From NCBI RefSeq assembly GCF_019263705.2, contig NZ_JADQDK010000001.1, forward strand, positions 6,138,001 through 6,202,000: a stretch of DNA of 64,000 nucleotides. Reading direction: 5' to 3'. The stretch is from Pseudonocardia abyssalis (GTDB lineage: Bacteria; Actinomycetota; Actinomycetes; Mycobacteriales; Pseudonocardiaceae). How positions within the stretch are numbered: position 1 is the stretch's first letter; the number at the start of each line of letters is the position of its first letter. The translations under genes were made by a program, and so were the position numbers. Shown here one piece after another: positions 27,295 to 35,960 of this stretch. The notes beneath the pieces are model-generated. The model was not told where the DNA came from and did not search any database. It saw nothing but the letters and a program-made list of their open reading frames with translations.

Positions 27295-28791
27295 GTGAAG
27301 GGGGAGCGCGTCGTCGCCGCGATCGACCAGGGCACCACGTCGACGCGCTGTCTGCTCTACAACCGCTCCGGCCGCATGCTCGCCGTCGCCCAGCGCGAGC
27401 ACCGCCAGCACTACCCGGCGCCCGGGCTGGTCGAGCACGACGCCGCAGAGATCTGGCGCAACGTCACGCGTGTCGTGCCGGCCGCGCTGCGCAGCGCCGG
27501 GCTCGGGTCCGAGGACCTCGTCGGGCTCGGCATCGCCAACCAGCGCGAGACCACCGTCGTCTGGAACCGGCACACCGGCGTCCCGATCTCCCGCGCCGTC
27601 ACCTGGCAGGACACCCGCACCGACGGGATCGTCTCGCGCCTGGTCGAGGACGGGCACGGGCCGTTGATCACGCGGGTCTGCGGCCTCGCCCCCGCCACGT
27701 ACTTCGCCGGGCCGCGGCTGCGCTGGATCCTCGACCACGTGCCCGGTGCGCGCGAGGGTGCCGAGGCCGGTGACCTGCTGTTCGGCACGATGGAGAGCTG
27801 GCTGATCTGGAACCTGACGGGGGTGCACGTCACCGACGTCACCAACGCCAGCCGCACGATGCTGATGGACCTGCGCAGCCTGGAGTGGTCCGACGCCCTG
27901 CTCGACGTCCTCGACGTGCCGCGCCGGATGCTGCCGGAGATCCGCTCCAACGCCGAGGTCTACGGGGTCTGCACGACGGTGCTGCCCGGGGTGCCGGTCG
28001 CGGGCGCGCTCGGGGACCAGCACGCCGCGCTCGTCGGCCAGGCCTGCTTCTCCCCGGGCGAGGCCAAGTGCACCTACGGCACGGGCGCGTTCCTGCTGAT
28101 GAACACCGGGTCGCGGATCGCGGAGTCGACGCACGGGCTGATCCCGACGGTCGGCTACCTGCTCGGGGACCACCCCGTCTACGCACTCGAGGGCGCCATC
28201 GCGATGACGGGCTCGCTCGTGCAGTGGTTCCGCGACTCGCTCGGCATGATCGGCAGCGCGGCGCAGATCGAGACGCTCGCCGAGACCGTCGAGGACAACG
28301 GGGGCTGCTACATCGTGCCCGCGTTCTCCGGGCTGTACTCCCCGCGCTGGCACCCCGACGCCCGCGGCGTCATGGTCGGGCTGACGTCGTTCATCAACCG
28401 CGGGCACCTGGCCCGCGCGGTGCTGGAGGCCACCGGCTGGCAGACGCGCGAGGTCGTGGACGCGATGAACCTCGATTCCGGCCTGCCCGTCACCCGGCTC
28501 AAGGTCGACGGCGGGATGACGGCCAACCACCTGCTCATGCAGTTCGTCGCCGACGTCCTCGACGTGCCGGTGGAGCGCCCGCTCGGCTCGGAGGCGGTGT
28601 CGCTGGGTGCGGCGTACGCGGCGGGGCTCGCGGTGGGGCACTGGTCCGACGTGGAGGTGCTGCGCTCCAACTGGCACCGCGCCGCGGCGTGGGAGCCGGC
28701 GATGGACCCCGACCTGCGCAAACGAGAGCACTCCAACTGGGGTCGCGCGGTGAACCGCAGCTACGGCTGGGTCCAGACCTCGCTCGACTGA
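27295..28791 (+). CDS. glpK: Glycerol kinase (second copy)
   Basis: A 498-residue FGGY-family kinase with the same signatures as the operon copy: [48 protein letters not shown] and LKVDGGMTANHLLMQF. It is full length and appears intact, but its sequence is clearly diverged from the first copy, so this is an old paralogue, not a recent duplication. GTG 27295 puts the phosphate motif at the usual distance; GTG 27283 is an alternative. It may serve another polyol or another condition. Confidence 0.94.
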   Translation: MKGERVVAAIDQGTTSTRCLLYNRSGRMLAVAQREHRQHYPAPGLVEHDAAEIWRNVTRVVPAALRSAGLGSEDLVGLGIANQRETTVVWNRHTGVPISRAVTWQDTRTDGIVSRLVEDGHGPLITRVCGLAPATYFAGPRLRWILDHVPGAREGAEAGDLLFGTMESWLIWNLTGVHVTDVTNASRTMLMDLRSLEWSDALLDVLDVPRRMLPEIRSNAEVYGVCTTVLPGVPVAGALGDQHAALVGQACFSPGEAKCTYGTGAFLLMNTGSRIAESTHGLIPTVGYLLGDHPVYALEGAIAMTGSLVQWFRDSLGMIGSAAQIETLAETVEDNGGCYIVPAFSGLYSPRWHPDARGVMVGLTSFINRGHLARAVLEATGWQTREVVDAMNLDSGLPVTRLKVDGGMTANHLLMQFVADVLDVPVERPLGSEAVSLGAAYAAGLAVGHWSDVEVLRSNWHRAAAWEPAMDPDLRKREHSNWGRAVNRSYGWVQTSLD

Positions 28792-28970
28792 CCCGCGAGT
28801 CGCGAGTTCCGCGCCCGCGAGTCGCGAGATTCGCGCCCGCGAGTCGCGAGATTCGCGCCCGCGAGTCGCCGGAATCCCGCCCGGCGGTCGGGCGGGCCGG
28901 TGGGCCCGAGAGCAGCGACTCGCGGGCGGGAAAACAGCGACTCGCGGGCGGGGAAAGAGCGACTCGCGGG
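28792..28970. repeat. CCCGCGAGTCGC array: four direct and three inverted cores
   Basis: The 12-bp core CCCGCGAGTCGC is found at 28792, 28814, 28836 and 28858; its reverse complement GCGACTCGCGGG is at 28915, 28937 and 28959. Within each set the period is exactly 22 bp. Together they form a large imperfect inverted repeat filling the whole 179-bp gap between two convergent genes. The same array occurs at 13837 and one core at 40705. Confidence 0.93.
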
Positions 28971-29624
28971 TCAGGGGCGAGAGGACCAGTGCGCGTCGCC
29001 GGTGAGGGCGTCGACCAGCGCGTCGGCGTCGGCGACGATCTTCGCCGCCCCGCTCAGCTCGCCGGGCAGCGCGTAGCCCCACGCCACGCCGACGGTCGGG
29101 ATGCCGAACTCCGCGGCCCCGTCGACGTCGTGGTGGCGGTCGCCGACCATCACGACGGGCTCGCGCGCCGGGTCGAGCCCCAGCCGGGTGAGTGCCGATC
29201 CGATGACGGCGGCCTTGCCCACGCGTCCGACCGGCTGGGCGGAGCCCGCGACGAGCTCGAAGTGCCCGCCGATCCCGACGCCCTCGACGATCCCGCGCGC
29301 CACCTCCTCCGGCTTCGACGTGGCCACGACCAGCCGCAGCCCGCCCAGGCGCCCCAGGATCCCGACGGTGCCGGGGTAGAGCGGCGTCTCGGTGGGTGCG
29401 ACGGGGTTGTAGGTGGCGCGGTACGCCGCGATCGCGGTGGCGGTCTGCTCCGCGGTGAGGCCCAGGGCCGGCAGAGCCGTCTCGAACGGCGGGCCGACGA
29501 GCGGGAGCAGTTCGTGCGGCATCCGGGCGACCCCGAGCGTGCGCAGCGCGGCGGAGAGGTGCTCGGTGATCAGCGCGGCGGAGTCGACGAGCGTGCCGTC
29601 GAGGTCGAGGAGCACGGTTCGCAC
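28971..29624 (-). CDS. HAD-family hydrolase (phosphoglycolate-phosphatase-like)
   Basis: A 217-residue haloacid-dehalogenase-fold phosphatase: LLDLDGTLVDSAALI gives the nucleophile Asp pair at residues 7-9, VVATSKPEEV motif II, and VMVGDRHHDVDGA motif IV. The alpha-helical cap fits the Gph/PpaX subgroup. GTG 29624 starts three residues before the nucleophile strand. It is divergent from the App1-type phosphatase, with 35 bp between starts. Confidence 0.91.
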   Translation of the reverse strand: MRTVLLDLDGTLVDSAALITEHLSAALRTLGVARMPHELLPLVGPPFETALPALGLTAEQTATAIAAYRATYNPVAPTETPLYPGTVGILGRLGGLRLVVATSKPEEVARGIVEGVGIGGHFELVAGSAQPVGRVGKAAVIGSALTRLGLDPAREPVVMVGDRHHDVDGAAEFGIPTVGVAWGYALPGELSGAAKIVADADALVDALTGDAHWSSRP

Positions 29625-29659
29625 GGACCGAGCGTAACCGGGGCCGTTACGGTGACGGG

Positions 29660-30787
29660 GTGACGGCACGGGGTTGGCGCAGACAGTTCACCTACGCACT
29701 ACTGCGTCTGGAGGACGTCGTCGAGGCGGGGATCGCGACCGGGGCCAAGCTCGGCGGCCACCGGCACCCGGTGATCATCCCGTTCATCGGGCACGGCACC
29801 ACCGCCCGCGCACGGGTCGGGGCGCGGCTCGTCCTGGGCCGCCGGGCCGCAGTGGAACCGCAGGCGCTCGCCGTCAGGGTCGGCGACTCCACGCCCTCGC
29901 CGCGCTCGCGCCGCGCGACGCTGCGCGTGAGCCTCGCGCGCTTCCTCACCGTCGAGGTCCCGCGCGCGGAGGTCACGATCCACGCCCCCGGTGGCGACGT
30001 CGTCGTCCGCACCAACCGCGACGGCTACATCGACCACGAGCTGCAGCTCTCGGGTGTCGAGCCGGGTTGGCTGGAGATCGCGCTGTCCGGGCCCGACGGC
30101 GCCACGGCGACGGCGCGCGTGCTGCTCGTCGACCCGGTCGTCGACGTGGGCGTGATCAGCGACGTCGACGACACGATCCTGCACACCGGGCTCACCCGCG
30201 GGCTGGACTTCCTCAAGGCCACACTGCTCACCGACGTCGAGGAGCGCACCCCGCTGCCCGGCGCGGCCGCGCTGTACCGCGCGCTGGTGACGAAGCCCGG
30301 CAAGCCCGAGCGGCCGATGTTCTACGTGTCGACGAGCCCGTGGAACCTGCACGAGATGCTGCTGCAGTTCGTCTCGATGCGCGGGTTCCCGCTGGGTCCG
30401 CTGCTGCTCACCGACTGGGGCCCGTCGCACACGGGGTTGTTCCGCATCGGCGCGCAGGCCCACAAGCCGGCCCTGGTGCGCCGCCTGCTCGACGAGCACC
30501 CGCAGCTGCGGCTCGTGCTGATCGGCGACAGCGGCCAGGAGGACCCCGAGATCTACGCCGACATCGCGCGGGAGTGCCCGGGCCGCGTCGCCGCGATCTA
30601 CATCCGCCGCGTCACCGGCCTCGACCTGGGCCGCAACGACGAGATCGACGCCCTCGCCGCCGAGATCACCGCACTCGGGGTCCCGATGCGAGCGGTCGAC
30701 GACAGCATCCAGATCGCCGAGCACGCGGCGGAGCACGACCTGCTCGACGCCGCGGCGGTGGCGACGGTCCGCGCCGAGCTCGGCTGA
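29660..30787 (+). CDS. App1-type phosphatase domain protein (DUF2183)
   Basis: A 375-residue protein with a beta-rich N-terminal half and a DUF2183 catalytic half. The motif DVGVISDVDDTILHTG (near residue 170) is the DxDxT phosphatase signature of the App1/lipin relatives; LIGDSGQEDPEIYADIA is a later motif. Yeast App1 is a phosphatidate phosphatase; the bacterial substrate is not known. GTG start. Confidence 0.9.
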   Translation: MTARGWRRQFTYALLRLEDVVEAGIATGAKLGGHRHPVIIPFIGHGTTARARVGARLVLGRRAAVEPQALAVRVGDSTPSPRSRRATLRVSLARFLTVEVPRAEVTIHAPGGDVVVRTNRDGYIDHELQLSGVEPGWLEIALSGPDGATATARVLLVDPVVDVGVISDVDDTILHTGLTRGLDFLKATLLTDVEERTPLPGAAALYRALVTKPGKPERPMFYVSTSPWNLHEMLLQFVSMRGFPLGPLLLTDWGPSHTGLFRIGAQAHKPALVRRLLDEHPQLRLVLIGDSGQEDPEIYADIARECPGRVAAIYIRRVTGLDLGRNDEIDALAAEITALGVPMRAVDDSIQIAEHAAEHDLLDAAAVATVRAELG

Positions 30788-30791
30788 CGAC

Positions 30792-31640
30792 CTACGTCGT
30801 CCCGAGCACGTCGAACTCCCGCAGCCACCCGTTGCCCGTCGCGGCGCAGGTCAGCGGCCGTCCGGCGTCGACGCGGTGCTCCGCCAGCTCCACGACGACG
30901 TCCGGATCGCCCAGCACCACCCGCCACCGGCCGGGCTCGGGGGCCTCGACCGTGACGAGCCGCAGCGCGTCGACGCCGTGCTCGCCCGTGACCAGCCGCG
31001 CGTGGCACTGCGCGGCCTGCACCGCCGGCGGGTCGGTGGAGCGGCCGCGCAGGTACCCGGGGTCGATCACCCCGTCCGCGTAGCCCGCCGCCGCCGCGAC
31101 GCCCTCGGACGGGGCCATCCCGCCGAGGACGAACCCGTGGGGGAGCAGCACGAGCGCGGGGGCGAAGCGGCAGCCCCCGATGTGCGAGCACTCCCAGGTG
31201 CCCTCCGGATCGGCGGCGGCCAGTGCGGCGGCGAGTGGACGGCCGCGCACCGCGCAGCAGGCGTCGTGGCGGCCGTGCGCGCAGACCAGGTTCAGCGCGC
31301 CGTCGTGCAGCGAGCCCCCGCCGTGCAGGGCGCCGATCAGCCCGGTGTCGTCGGCGACCGTCCCCGTCCGCACCGATTCGTGCCCCGGCCGCGAGTCGAC
31401 GCGGAACCAGCGCCGCGGCCCGGTCCCGACCCGCCGTCCCGGACGCCGGATCAGCAGCACCCGGCCCCGCTCGGAGCGCACCCATCCGTCCATCGCCGCG
31501 ACGACGGCCGGGGGGAACCCGGACTGCGCGAACGCCACCCGCCCCCACGGCCCCGGGTGCTCGACGAGGAACCAGTGGTCCCCGGGCGGCGCGGTGCCCT
31601 CGCGGGCGTCGTCACCGGCCAGATCGGCGCAGCGGGTCAT
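30792..31640 (-). CDS. Sucrase-ferredoxin-like protein
   Basis: A 282-residue protein of the sucrase/ferredoxin-like family, a thioredoxin-fold group that can carry a [2Fe-2S] cluster. Candidate ligands are the cysteines of NLVCAHGRHDACCAVRG (near residue 120) and the Cys/His of TWECSHIGGCRFAPAL. Function unproven; a redox or electron-transfer role is plausible. ATG overlaps the stop of the JmjC gene by 4 bp, so the two are translationally coupled. Confidence 0.87.
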   Translation of the reverse strand: MTRCADLAGDDAREGTAPPGDHWFLVEHPGPWGRVAFAQSGFPPAVVAAMDGWVRSERGRVLLIRRPGRRVGTGPRRWFRVDSRPGHESVRTGTVADDTGLIGALHGGGSLHDGALNLVCAHGRHDACCAVRGRPLAAALAAADPEGTWECSHIGGCRFAPALVLLPHGFVLGGMAPSEGVAAAAGYADGVIDPGYLRGRSTDPPAVQAAQCHARLVTGEHGVDALRLVTVEAPEPGRWRVVLGDPDVVVELAEHRVDAGRPLTCAATGNGWLREFDVLGTT

Positions 31641-32902
31641 GCCGGGGTGGCAGGGACGAGCACGCCCTCCTTGAGCAGCCGGCGGACCAGCACGATCTGG
31701 TCGGCCTCGTCCATACCCGGCAGGCTACCCACCGGATGCGTGGCGCCATCGAGCGCGGAGCACAGCGCGGCACCCGTGACGGCGGGCAGCGTGATCTCGC
31801 GGTCGGCGAGTTCCAGGACGACCTTCCCGCCGCGCTCGACGACCCGGTGTCCCAGCCCCGCCCGCAACCGGACGGCATCACCGGTCGCGAGGCCGTCGGC
31901 GAAGGCCGCACCCGCGACGGGCCGCACCGGCTCGGGCCGGTTCCCGTTCCACACCCGCGCCCGGACGCGACGGGCGACGTCGGCGGTGGGCACCCGCCCC
32001 AGGGCGGCGACGAGTGCGTCGCGCACCGCGTCGACGTGCGGGGCGAGGGCGTCCGGATCGGCGACGTCGAGGCCGAGCGGGAGCGACGCCCGCAGCGCAG
32101 GGTCGCCGGTCACGAGTGCCGTCAGCGCCTCCACCAGCGCGAAGTTCGTGATGACGTGCACGCCGACGGTCAGGTGCGCGGACACCTCGCCGAGCGCGGT
32201 GGCGGCGTGCAGCCAGCCCCGCGGCAGGTACATCGCGTCACCGGGCTCGAGCACGGTGTCGATCACCGGCTCGTCGTCGCGGGCGCGGGCGGCGACGGCG
32301 TCGGCCCGGTCGCTCCACGGCTGGTCGCGCAGCGGGTCGTCGTGGACGGGGGCGTGCACCGTCCAGTGCTTGCGCCCGGCGAGCTGCAGCACGAACACGT
32401 CGTGCACGTCGTAGTGCGCGCAGAAGCCGCGCGAGGACGCCGGGGTGACGTAGGCGTTTGCCTGCACGGGATGTCCGAGCTCGTCGCGGAGGCGCGTCGC
32501 GAAGTCGATCACCGGTGGCCACAGGCGGTGCAATGCCTGCAGGACGACGGTGGTGCCGTCGGCGAACAGGGTGGCGACGCGGTCGTCGCGCACCTGGTCC
32601 GAGATCTCCGCGCCGACGCCCGCCGGCCCGGTGAACGACGACGACCCGACGACCGAGCCGTTGCGCGCCAGCCGCAGGAACGGTGTGCGCAGTCCGCGGA
32701 CCGACAGGAGTTCGTCGACGCCGTCGAGGTCGAGGAGGTCGCGGAAGGACTCCGTGTCGGCACCGCGGGTCAGCAGCGGCGCGCGACCCCAGTGCGCGTC
32801 GGCGAAGGCGGCCGGGTCGAGCCCGGTCGCCCGCCGCAGCGCCGACGCCGGCCGGCCCGCGACGGGCCGCCCGGCGTCGAGAGCGCGGTCGATCTCACGC
32901 AC
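31637..32902 (-). CDS. JmjC/cupin-4 2-oxoglutarate-dependent hydroxylase
   Basis: A 421-residue protein of the cupin_4/JmjC oxygenase family that includes E. coli YcfD (RoxA). The iron site H-x-D is visible in FCAHYDVHDVFVLQLAG and the distal His in EVSAHLTVG. A C-terminal winged-helix-like region follows, as in YcfD. These enzymes hydroxylate residues in proteins. GTG 32902 overlaps the stop of the upstream repeat protein by 8 bp, and its own stop overlaps the sucrase-ferredoxin-like gene. The tiny repeat protein, translated just before it, is a natural candidate substrate; a ribosomal protein is the alternative. Confidence 0.87.
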   Translation of the reverse strand: MREIDRALDAGRPVAGRPASALRRATGLDPAAFADAHWGRAPLLTRGADTESFRDLLDLDGVDELLSVRGLRTPFLRLARNGSVVGSSSFTGPAGVGAEISDQVRDDRVATLFADGTTVVLQALHRLWPPVIDFATRLRDELGHPVQANAYVTPASSRGFCAHYDVHDVFVLQLAGRKHWTVHAPVHDDPLRDQPWSDRADAVAARARDDEPVIDTVLEPGDAMYLPRGWLHAATALGEVSAHLTVGVHVITNFALVEALTALVTGDPALRASLPLGLDVADPDALAPHVDAVRDALVAALGRVPTADVARRVRARVWNGNRPEPVRPVAGAAFADGLATGDAVRLRAGLGHRVVERGGKVVLELADREITLPAVTGAALCSALDGATHPVGSLPGMDEADQIVLVRRLLKEGVLVPATPA

Positions 32903-33197
32903 CGCTGTCGGCGCCGCCGTCCGCGCCGCCGTCGGACTGGCCGGGGGTGCCGGCACCGGCACCGGAGTCGGCCGGGCCCTCGGCGCCCGAGTCGGCGCCG
33001 CCGTCGGCCCCGCCGTCGGACTGGCCGGGGGTGCCCTCGCCGGCACCGGAGTCGGCCGGGCCCTCGGCGCCCGAGTCGGCGCCGCCGTCCGCGCCGCCGT
33101 CGGAGACCCCGGGGGTACCGGAGCCCGCGCCGGAGTCGGCGGGGCCCTCGGTGCCGGTGTCGGTGGTGGTGCCGATGTCGCTGTCGTCGAGTGCCAT
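32895..33197 (-). CDS. 100-residue Asp/Gly/Ala-rich protein with three 28-residue repeats
   Basis: Not a recognised family. A 16-residue N-terminal segment (MALDDSDIGTTTDTGT) is followed by exactly three 28-residue repeats, each opening EGPADSGAG and closing GGADGGADSGA, and the protein ends at the end of the third repeat. Only three positions vary between copies. It has no Cys, Lys, Arg or aromatic residue. ATG 33197 is preceded by GGAGGA at ideal spacing, and the stop overlaps the JmjC hydroxylase start. It could be a multi-core precursor peptide or a structural acidic protein. Confidence 0.72.
   Translation of the reverse strand: MALDDSDIGTTTDTGTEGPADSGAGSGTPGVSDGGADGGADSGAEGPADSGAGEGTPGQSDGGADGGADSGAEGPADSGAGAGTPGQSDGGADGGADSGA
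32898..33149 (-). repeat. 84-bp coding repeat, three tandem copies
   Basis: The 84-bp unit encoding 28 residues occupies 33066-33149, 32982-33065 and 32898-32981. Copies differ at few bases, so the array is young or kept uniform by recombination or slippage. Copy number may vary between strains. Confidence 0.88.
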
Positions 33198-33292
33198 GTG
33201 TGGTTCCTCCTGGGGAGTTCGGGGTGGTCGGCGGCGGACTACCCCGTTCCCTCGATCTCCACGCCTGACGATCACCCCGGTACGGTCCGGCG

Positions 33293-34150
33293 GTGGACCC
33301 CCGTGACTCCGGCCGCCTCGCGCGAGCCCTCGAACCTCTGCACGCCATGATCTACTTCGCGCCGGAGACGGAGCAGCTGCTCACCGCGGCCGGTCTCAAG
33401 CCGGGCCGGATGAGCTACTTCGCCGGGCGTGCGGCGCCGATGGGCGCGGTGTCCGCGGGTGTCGTCGCCGCCACCTTCTACAACTTCAACCCGACGCTGG
33501 TGGCCCGCAGCATCCCCGACGCGTGGACGCTCGCGAGCCCGGACGCGCTGGTCGCGGCCCGGTTCGCCGCCGTCGACGCCGCGCTGCGCCGGATGCTGGG
33601 CGACGAGGTCGTCGGCTCGCTGGAGGTGGCCGAGGCCGCCGCACTGGCCCGCCGGGCCGCCGAGTCCTGCACCGTCGACGGGCGGCCGCTCGCGGCGGGG
33701 CACCTGGACCTGGAGTGGCCCACCGTGCCGCACCTCGTGCTCTGGCACGCGCTGAGCATCCTGCGCGAGCACCGCGGCGACGGGCACATCGCGATGCTGC
33801 TCGGGGCCGGCCTGTCCGGGCTGGAGGCGCTCGTCACCTACACCGCCACCGGTCGCGGGTTCGTCACGCCGTTCGCGATGGCCAGCCGGGGCTGGTCGCA
33901 GGAGCAGTGGGACGACGCCGCCGCCGGACTCGCCGAGCGCGGCCTGCTCACCGCGGACGGCGCGCTCACCGAGGGCGGCGAGGCACTGCGGAAGGGCGTC
34001 GAGAACGACACCGACCGGCTCGGCGCCGGACCGTGGGAGCACCTCGGCCACGAGGGCGTGGCCCGGCTCGGCGACATCGGCGGCGTCCTGGTGCGGGCAC
34101 TGCTCGCCGCGGGCTGCTTCCCGGATGGCGTCTTCGCGGCGAACCGGTAG
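33293..34150 (+). CDS. SCO6745 family protein
   Basis: A 285-residue protein of the actinobacterial SCO6745 family, starting with a GTG and containing LEPLHAMIYFAPETEQLL and YFAGRAAPMGAVSAGVVAATFYNFNP. The C-terminal part looks like a MarR-type winged helix (WDDAAAGLAERGLLTADGALT). Function unknown; a DNA- or ligand-binding role is possible. It is divergent from the repeat-protein operon. Confidence 0.85.
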   Translation: MDPRDSGRLARALEPLHAMIYFAPETEQLLTAAGLKPGRMSYFAGRAAPMGAVSAGVVAATFYNFNPTLVARSIPDAWTLASPDALVAARFAAVDAALRRMLGDEVVGSLEVAEAAALARRAAESCTVDGRPLAAGHLDLEWPTVPHLVLWHALSILREHRGDGHIAMLLGAGLSGLEALVTYTATGRGFVTPFAMASRGWSQEQWDDAAAGLAERGLLTADGALTEGGEALRKGVENDTDRLGAGPWEHLGHEGVARLGDIGGVLVRALLAAGCFPDGVFAANR

Positions 34151-34177
34151 GTTCTCCGATCGGGTAAAGGCTCGGTA

Positions 34178-35197
34178 ATGGAGGGTGTCGTGCTGGAGAT
34201 CACCGGGCTGACCTGGGCTCTGACGATCGGGCTGGTCGTCGGGCTGCTGGCACTCGACCTCGTCCTGGCCGCGGTCCGGCCGCACAAGGTCGGGTTCCGC
34301 GAGGCCACCGGGTGGTCGGTGTTCTACATCGCGGTCGCGGTGGCGTTCGGTCTCTGGTTCATGGCGACCTACGGCGCCGATTTCGGCACGCAGTACTTCG
34401 CGGGCTACATCGTGGAGAAGAGCCTGTCGGTCGACAACCTGTTCGTCTTCGTGATCATCATGACGACGTTCGCGGTGCCCGAGGAGCACCAGCACAAGGT
34501 GCTGACGTTCGGCATCGTGCTCGCGCTGATCATGCGGGCGATCTTCATCGCGCTGGGTGCCACGCTGCTGTCGCTGTTCTCGTTCATGTTCCTGCTCTTC
34601 GGGCTCCTGCTGATCTTCACCGCCGTGCAGCTGTTCCGGCACCGCGACGAGGACCCCGACATCGAGGACAACGCCGTGGTCAAGGCCGCGCGGCGGTTCC
34701 TGCCGGTCACCGAGGAGTACGTCGAGGGGCGGCTCGTCGTCCGCGTCGACGGCAGGCGGATGGTCACGCCGCTGTTCATCGTGCTCATCGCGATCGGCAG
34801 CATCGACCTGCTCTTCGCCCTCGACTCGATCCCCGCGGTCTTCGGCGTGACCGAGGAGGCCTACATCGTCTTCGCGGCCAACGCGTTCGCGCTGCTCGGC
34901 CTGCGCGCGTTGTTCTTCCTGGTGAAGGGCCTGCTGGACCGGCTGGTGTACCTCTCCGCCGGTCTCGCGTTCATCCTCGCGTTCATCGGCGTGAAGCTGA
35001 TCCTGCACTGGGCCCACGTCGACATCGACCCGGCCGTCCCGGAGATCTCCACGCCGGTCAGCCTGGTCGTGATCCTCGTGGTGCTGGTCGTCGTCACGGT
35101 CGCGAGCCTGATCAGGACCAAGGGCGACCCCACCGCGAAGGCCCACCCGGGGTCGCTCAAGGCCTCGCGCAAGAAGGAGAGCGAGGGCACCGCCTAA
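34178..35197 (+). CDS. TerC-family integral membrane protein
   Basis: A 339-residue membrane protein with about eight hydrophobic segments and the TerC signatures EKSLSVDNLFVF (near residue 82) and LFALDSIPAVFGVTEEAYIVFAAN cut by acidic residues that may bind metal. TerC/Alx proteins are linked to tellurite resistance and to manganese export. The basic C-terminal tail is cytoplasmic. ATG 34178 is likely; GTG 34187 is also possible. Confidence 0.92.
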   Translation: MEGVVLEITGLTWALTIGLVVGLLALDLVLAAVRPHKVGFREATGWSVFYIAVAVAFGLWFMATYGADFGTQYFAGYIVEKSLSVDNLFVFVIIMTTFAVPEEHQHKVLTFGIVLALIMRAIFIALGATLLSLFSFMFLLFGLLLIFTAVQLFRHRDEDPDIEDNAVVKAARRFLPVTEEYVEGRLVVRVDGRRMVTPLFIVLIAIGSIDLLFALDSIPAVFGVTEEAYIVFAANAFALLGLRALFFLVKGLLDRLVYLSAGLAFILAFIGVKLILHWAHVDIDPAVPEISTPVSLVVILVVLVVVTVASLIRTKGDPTAKAHPGSLKASRKKESEGTA

Positions 35198-35517
35198 CGC
35201 GGCAGGCCGGCACCGCCGAGCGGGGTGAGGTCCACCAGTTCCGGCGGCCCGGCCAGCAGTTCCAGGACGTCGCCGATGCCGACCTCGCCGAGCTCGCCGG
35301 ACAGTGCCCGGTCCGACGCCTCCTCGTCGGCCCACACCTCGGTGACCCAGACGGTGTCGTCCTCGTCGGGCGAGGCGTTGATCACGTACAGCTCGCAGCC
35401 CGGGGCGTCGCGCAGCCCGTCGGCGACGCGCAGGAGGGTGTCGGCGAGGGCCGCCCCCTGCCCGGGCTGGGCGACCATCCGGACGTACCGGCCGACGCGG
35501 CCGCTCGGATCACTCAT
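35194..35517 (-). CDS. Antibiotic biosynthesis monooxygenase (ABM) family protein
   Basis: A 107-residue ferredoxin-fold ABM-like protein: RYVRMVAQPGQGAALADTLLRVAD and CELYVINASPDEDDTVWVTEVWADEEA. Small ABM proteins act as cofactor-free oxygenases or in quinone/aldehyde signalling; function here unknown. Its end overlaps the convergent terC by 4 bp. Confidence 0.86.
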   Translation of the reverse strand: MSDPSGRVGRYVRMVAQPGQGAALADTLLRVADGLRDAPGCELYVINASPDEDDTVWVTEVWADEEASDRALSGELGEVGIGDVLELLAGPPELVDLTPLGGAGLPR

Positions 35518-35701
35518 CGGTCGACCGTAGCCGCGCGGAGCCCGTGCGGGCCCGGCGGGGGAGTCGTCCGCCCTGCGGGGTGTGCAGCGCAGCGTTACCG
35601 TGGGATCACTCGATCGCGTGCACCGACCGCCGGACGGGCGGCGCGCTCCTGCGGGAGCGGCGAGGAGGGTGTCGCGCTCCGGCCCTGGGAGGCGGTGACC
35701 G

Positions 35702-35911
35702 GTGACCGACGAGCCACGCGGTTCCGCGAGACCGTGCGAGTCGGAGGAGGCCTTCGCCGACGACCTGCTGGTGGAGGCCGCCCGCTCCGGCCGGTTGCGC
35801 GGCGACCCGTCGGACCCGCTCGCGCAGGCCCTCGCCGCCCTGCACGAGCGCGCGCGGGTGTCCTGCCCGTGCGGGTCGCGGGATCCCTGCGGCGACCACG
35901 GCTGCTCCTGA
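35702..35911 (+). CDS. Small Cys-rich hypothetical protein
   Basis: A 69-residue protein starting at a GTG with GGGAGGCGG upstream. The first two thirds are helical-looking (SEEAFADDLLVEAARSG, then LAQALAALHERARV), and it ends CPCGSRDPCGDHGCS, four Cys and one His in 15 residues that could bind zinc. Not recognised. A strong hairpin follows 6 bp after the stop, supporting a real transcript. Confidence 0.5.
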   Translation: MTDEPRGSARPCESEEAFADDLLVEAARSGRLRGDPSDPLAQALAALHERARVSCPCGSRDPCGDHGCS

Positions 35912-35916
35912 CACGA

Positions 35917-35949
35917 CCGAGCCCCCGCCCGCACGGGACGGGGGCTCGG
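35917..35949. terminator. GC-rich terminator hairpin
   Basis: CCGAGCCCCCG (35917-35927) pairs perfectly with CGGGGGCTCGG (35939-35949), an 11-bp stem; the loop can add CCCG/CGGG pairs. It lies between two convergent genes and can serve both. Confidence 0.87.
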
Positions 35950-35960
35950 ACGACCGGTGC

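Noticed and set aside
28792..28970. Possible CRISPR array
   Set aside because: 12-bp cores with 10-bp similar spacers and an inverted half are unlike CRISPR repeats, and no cas genes are nearby.
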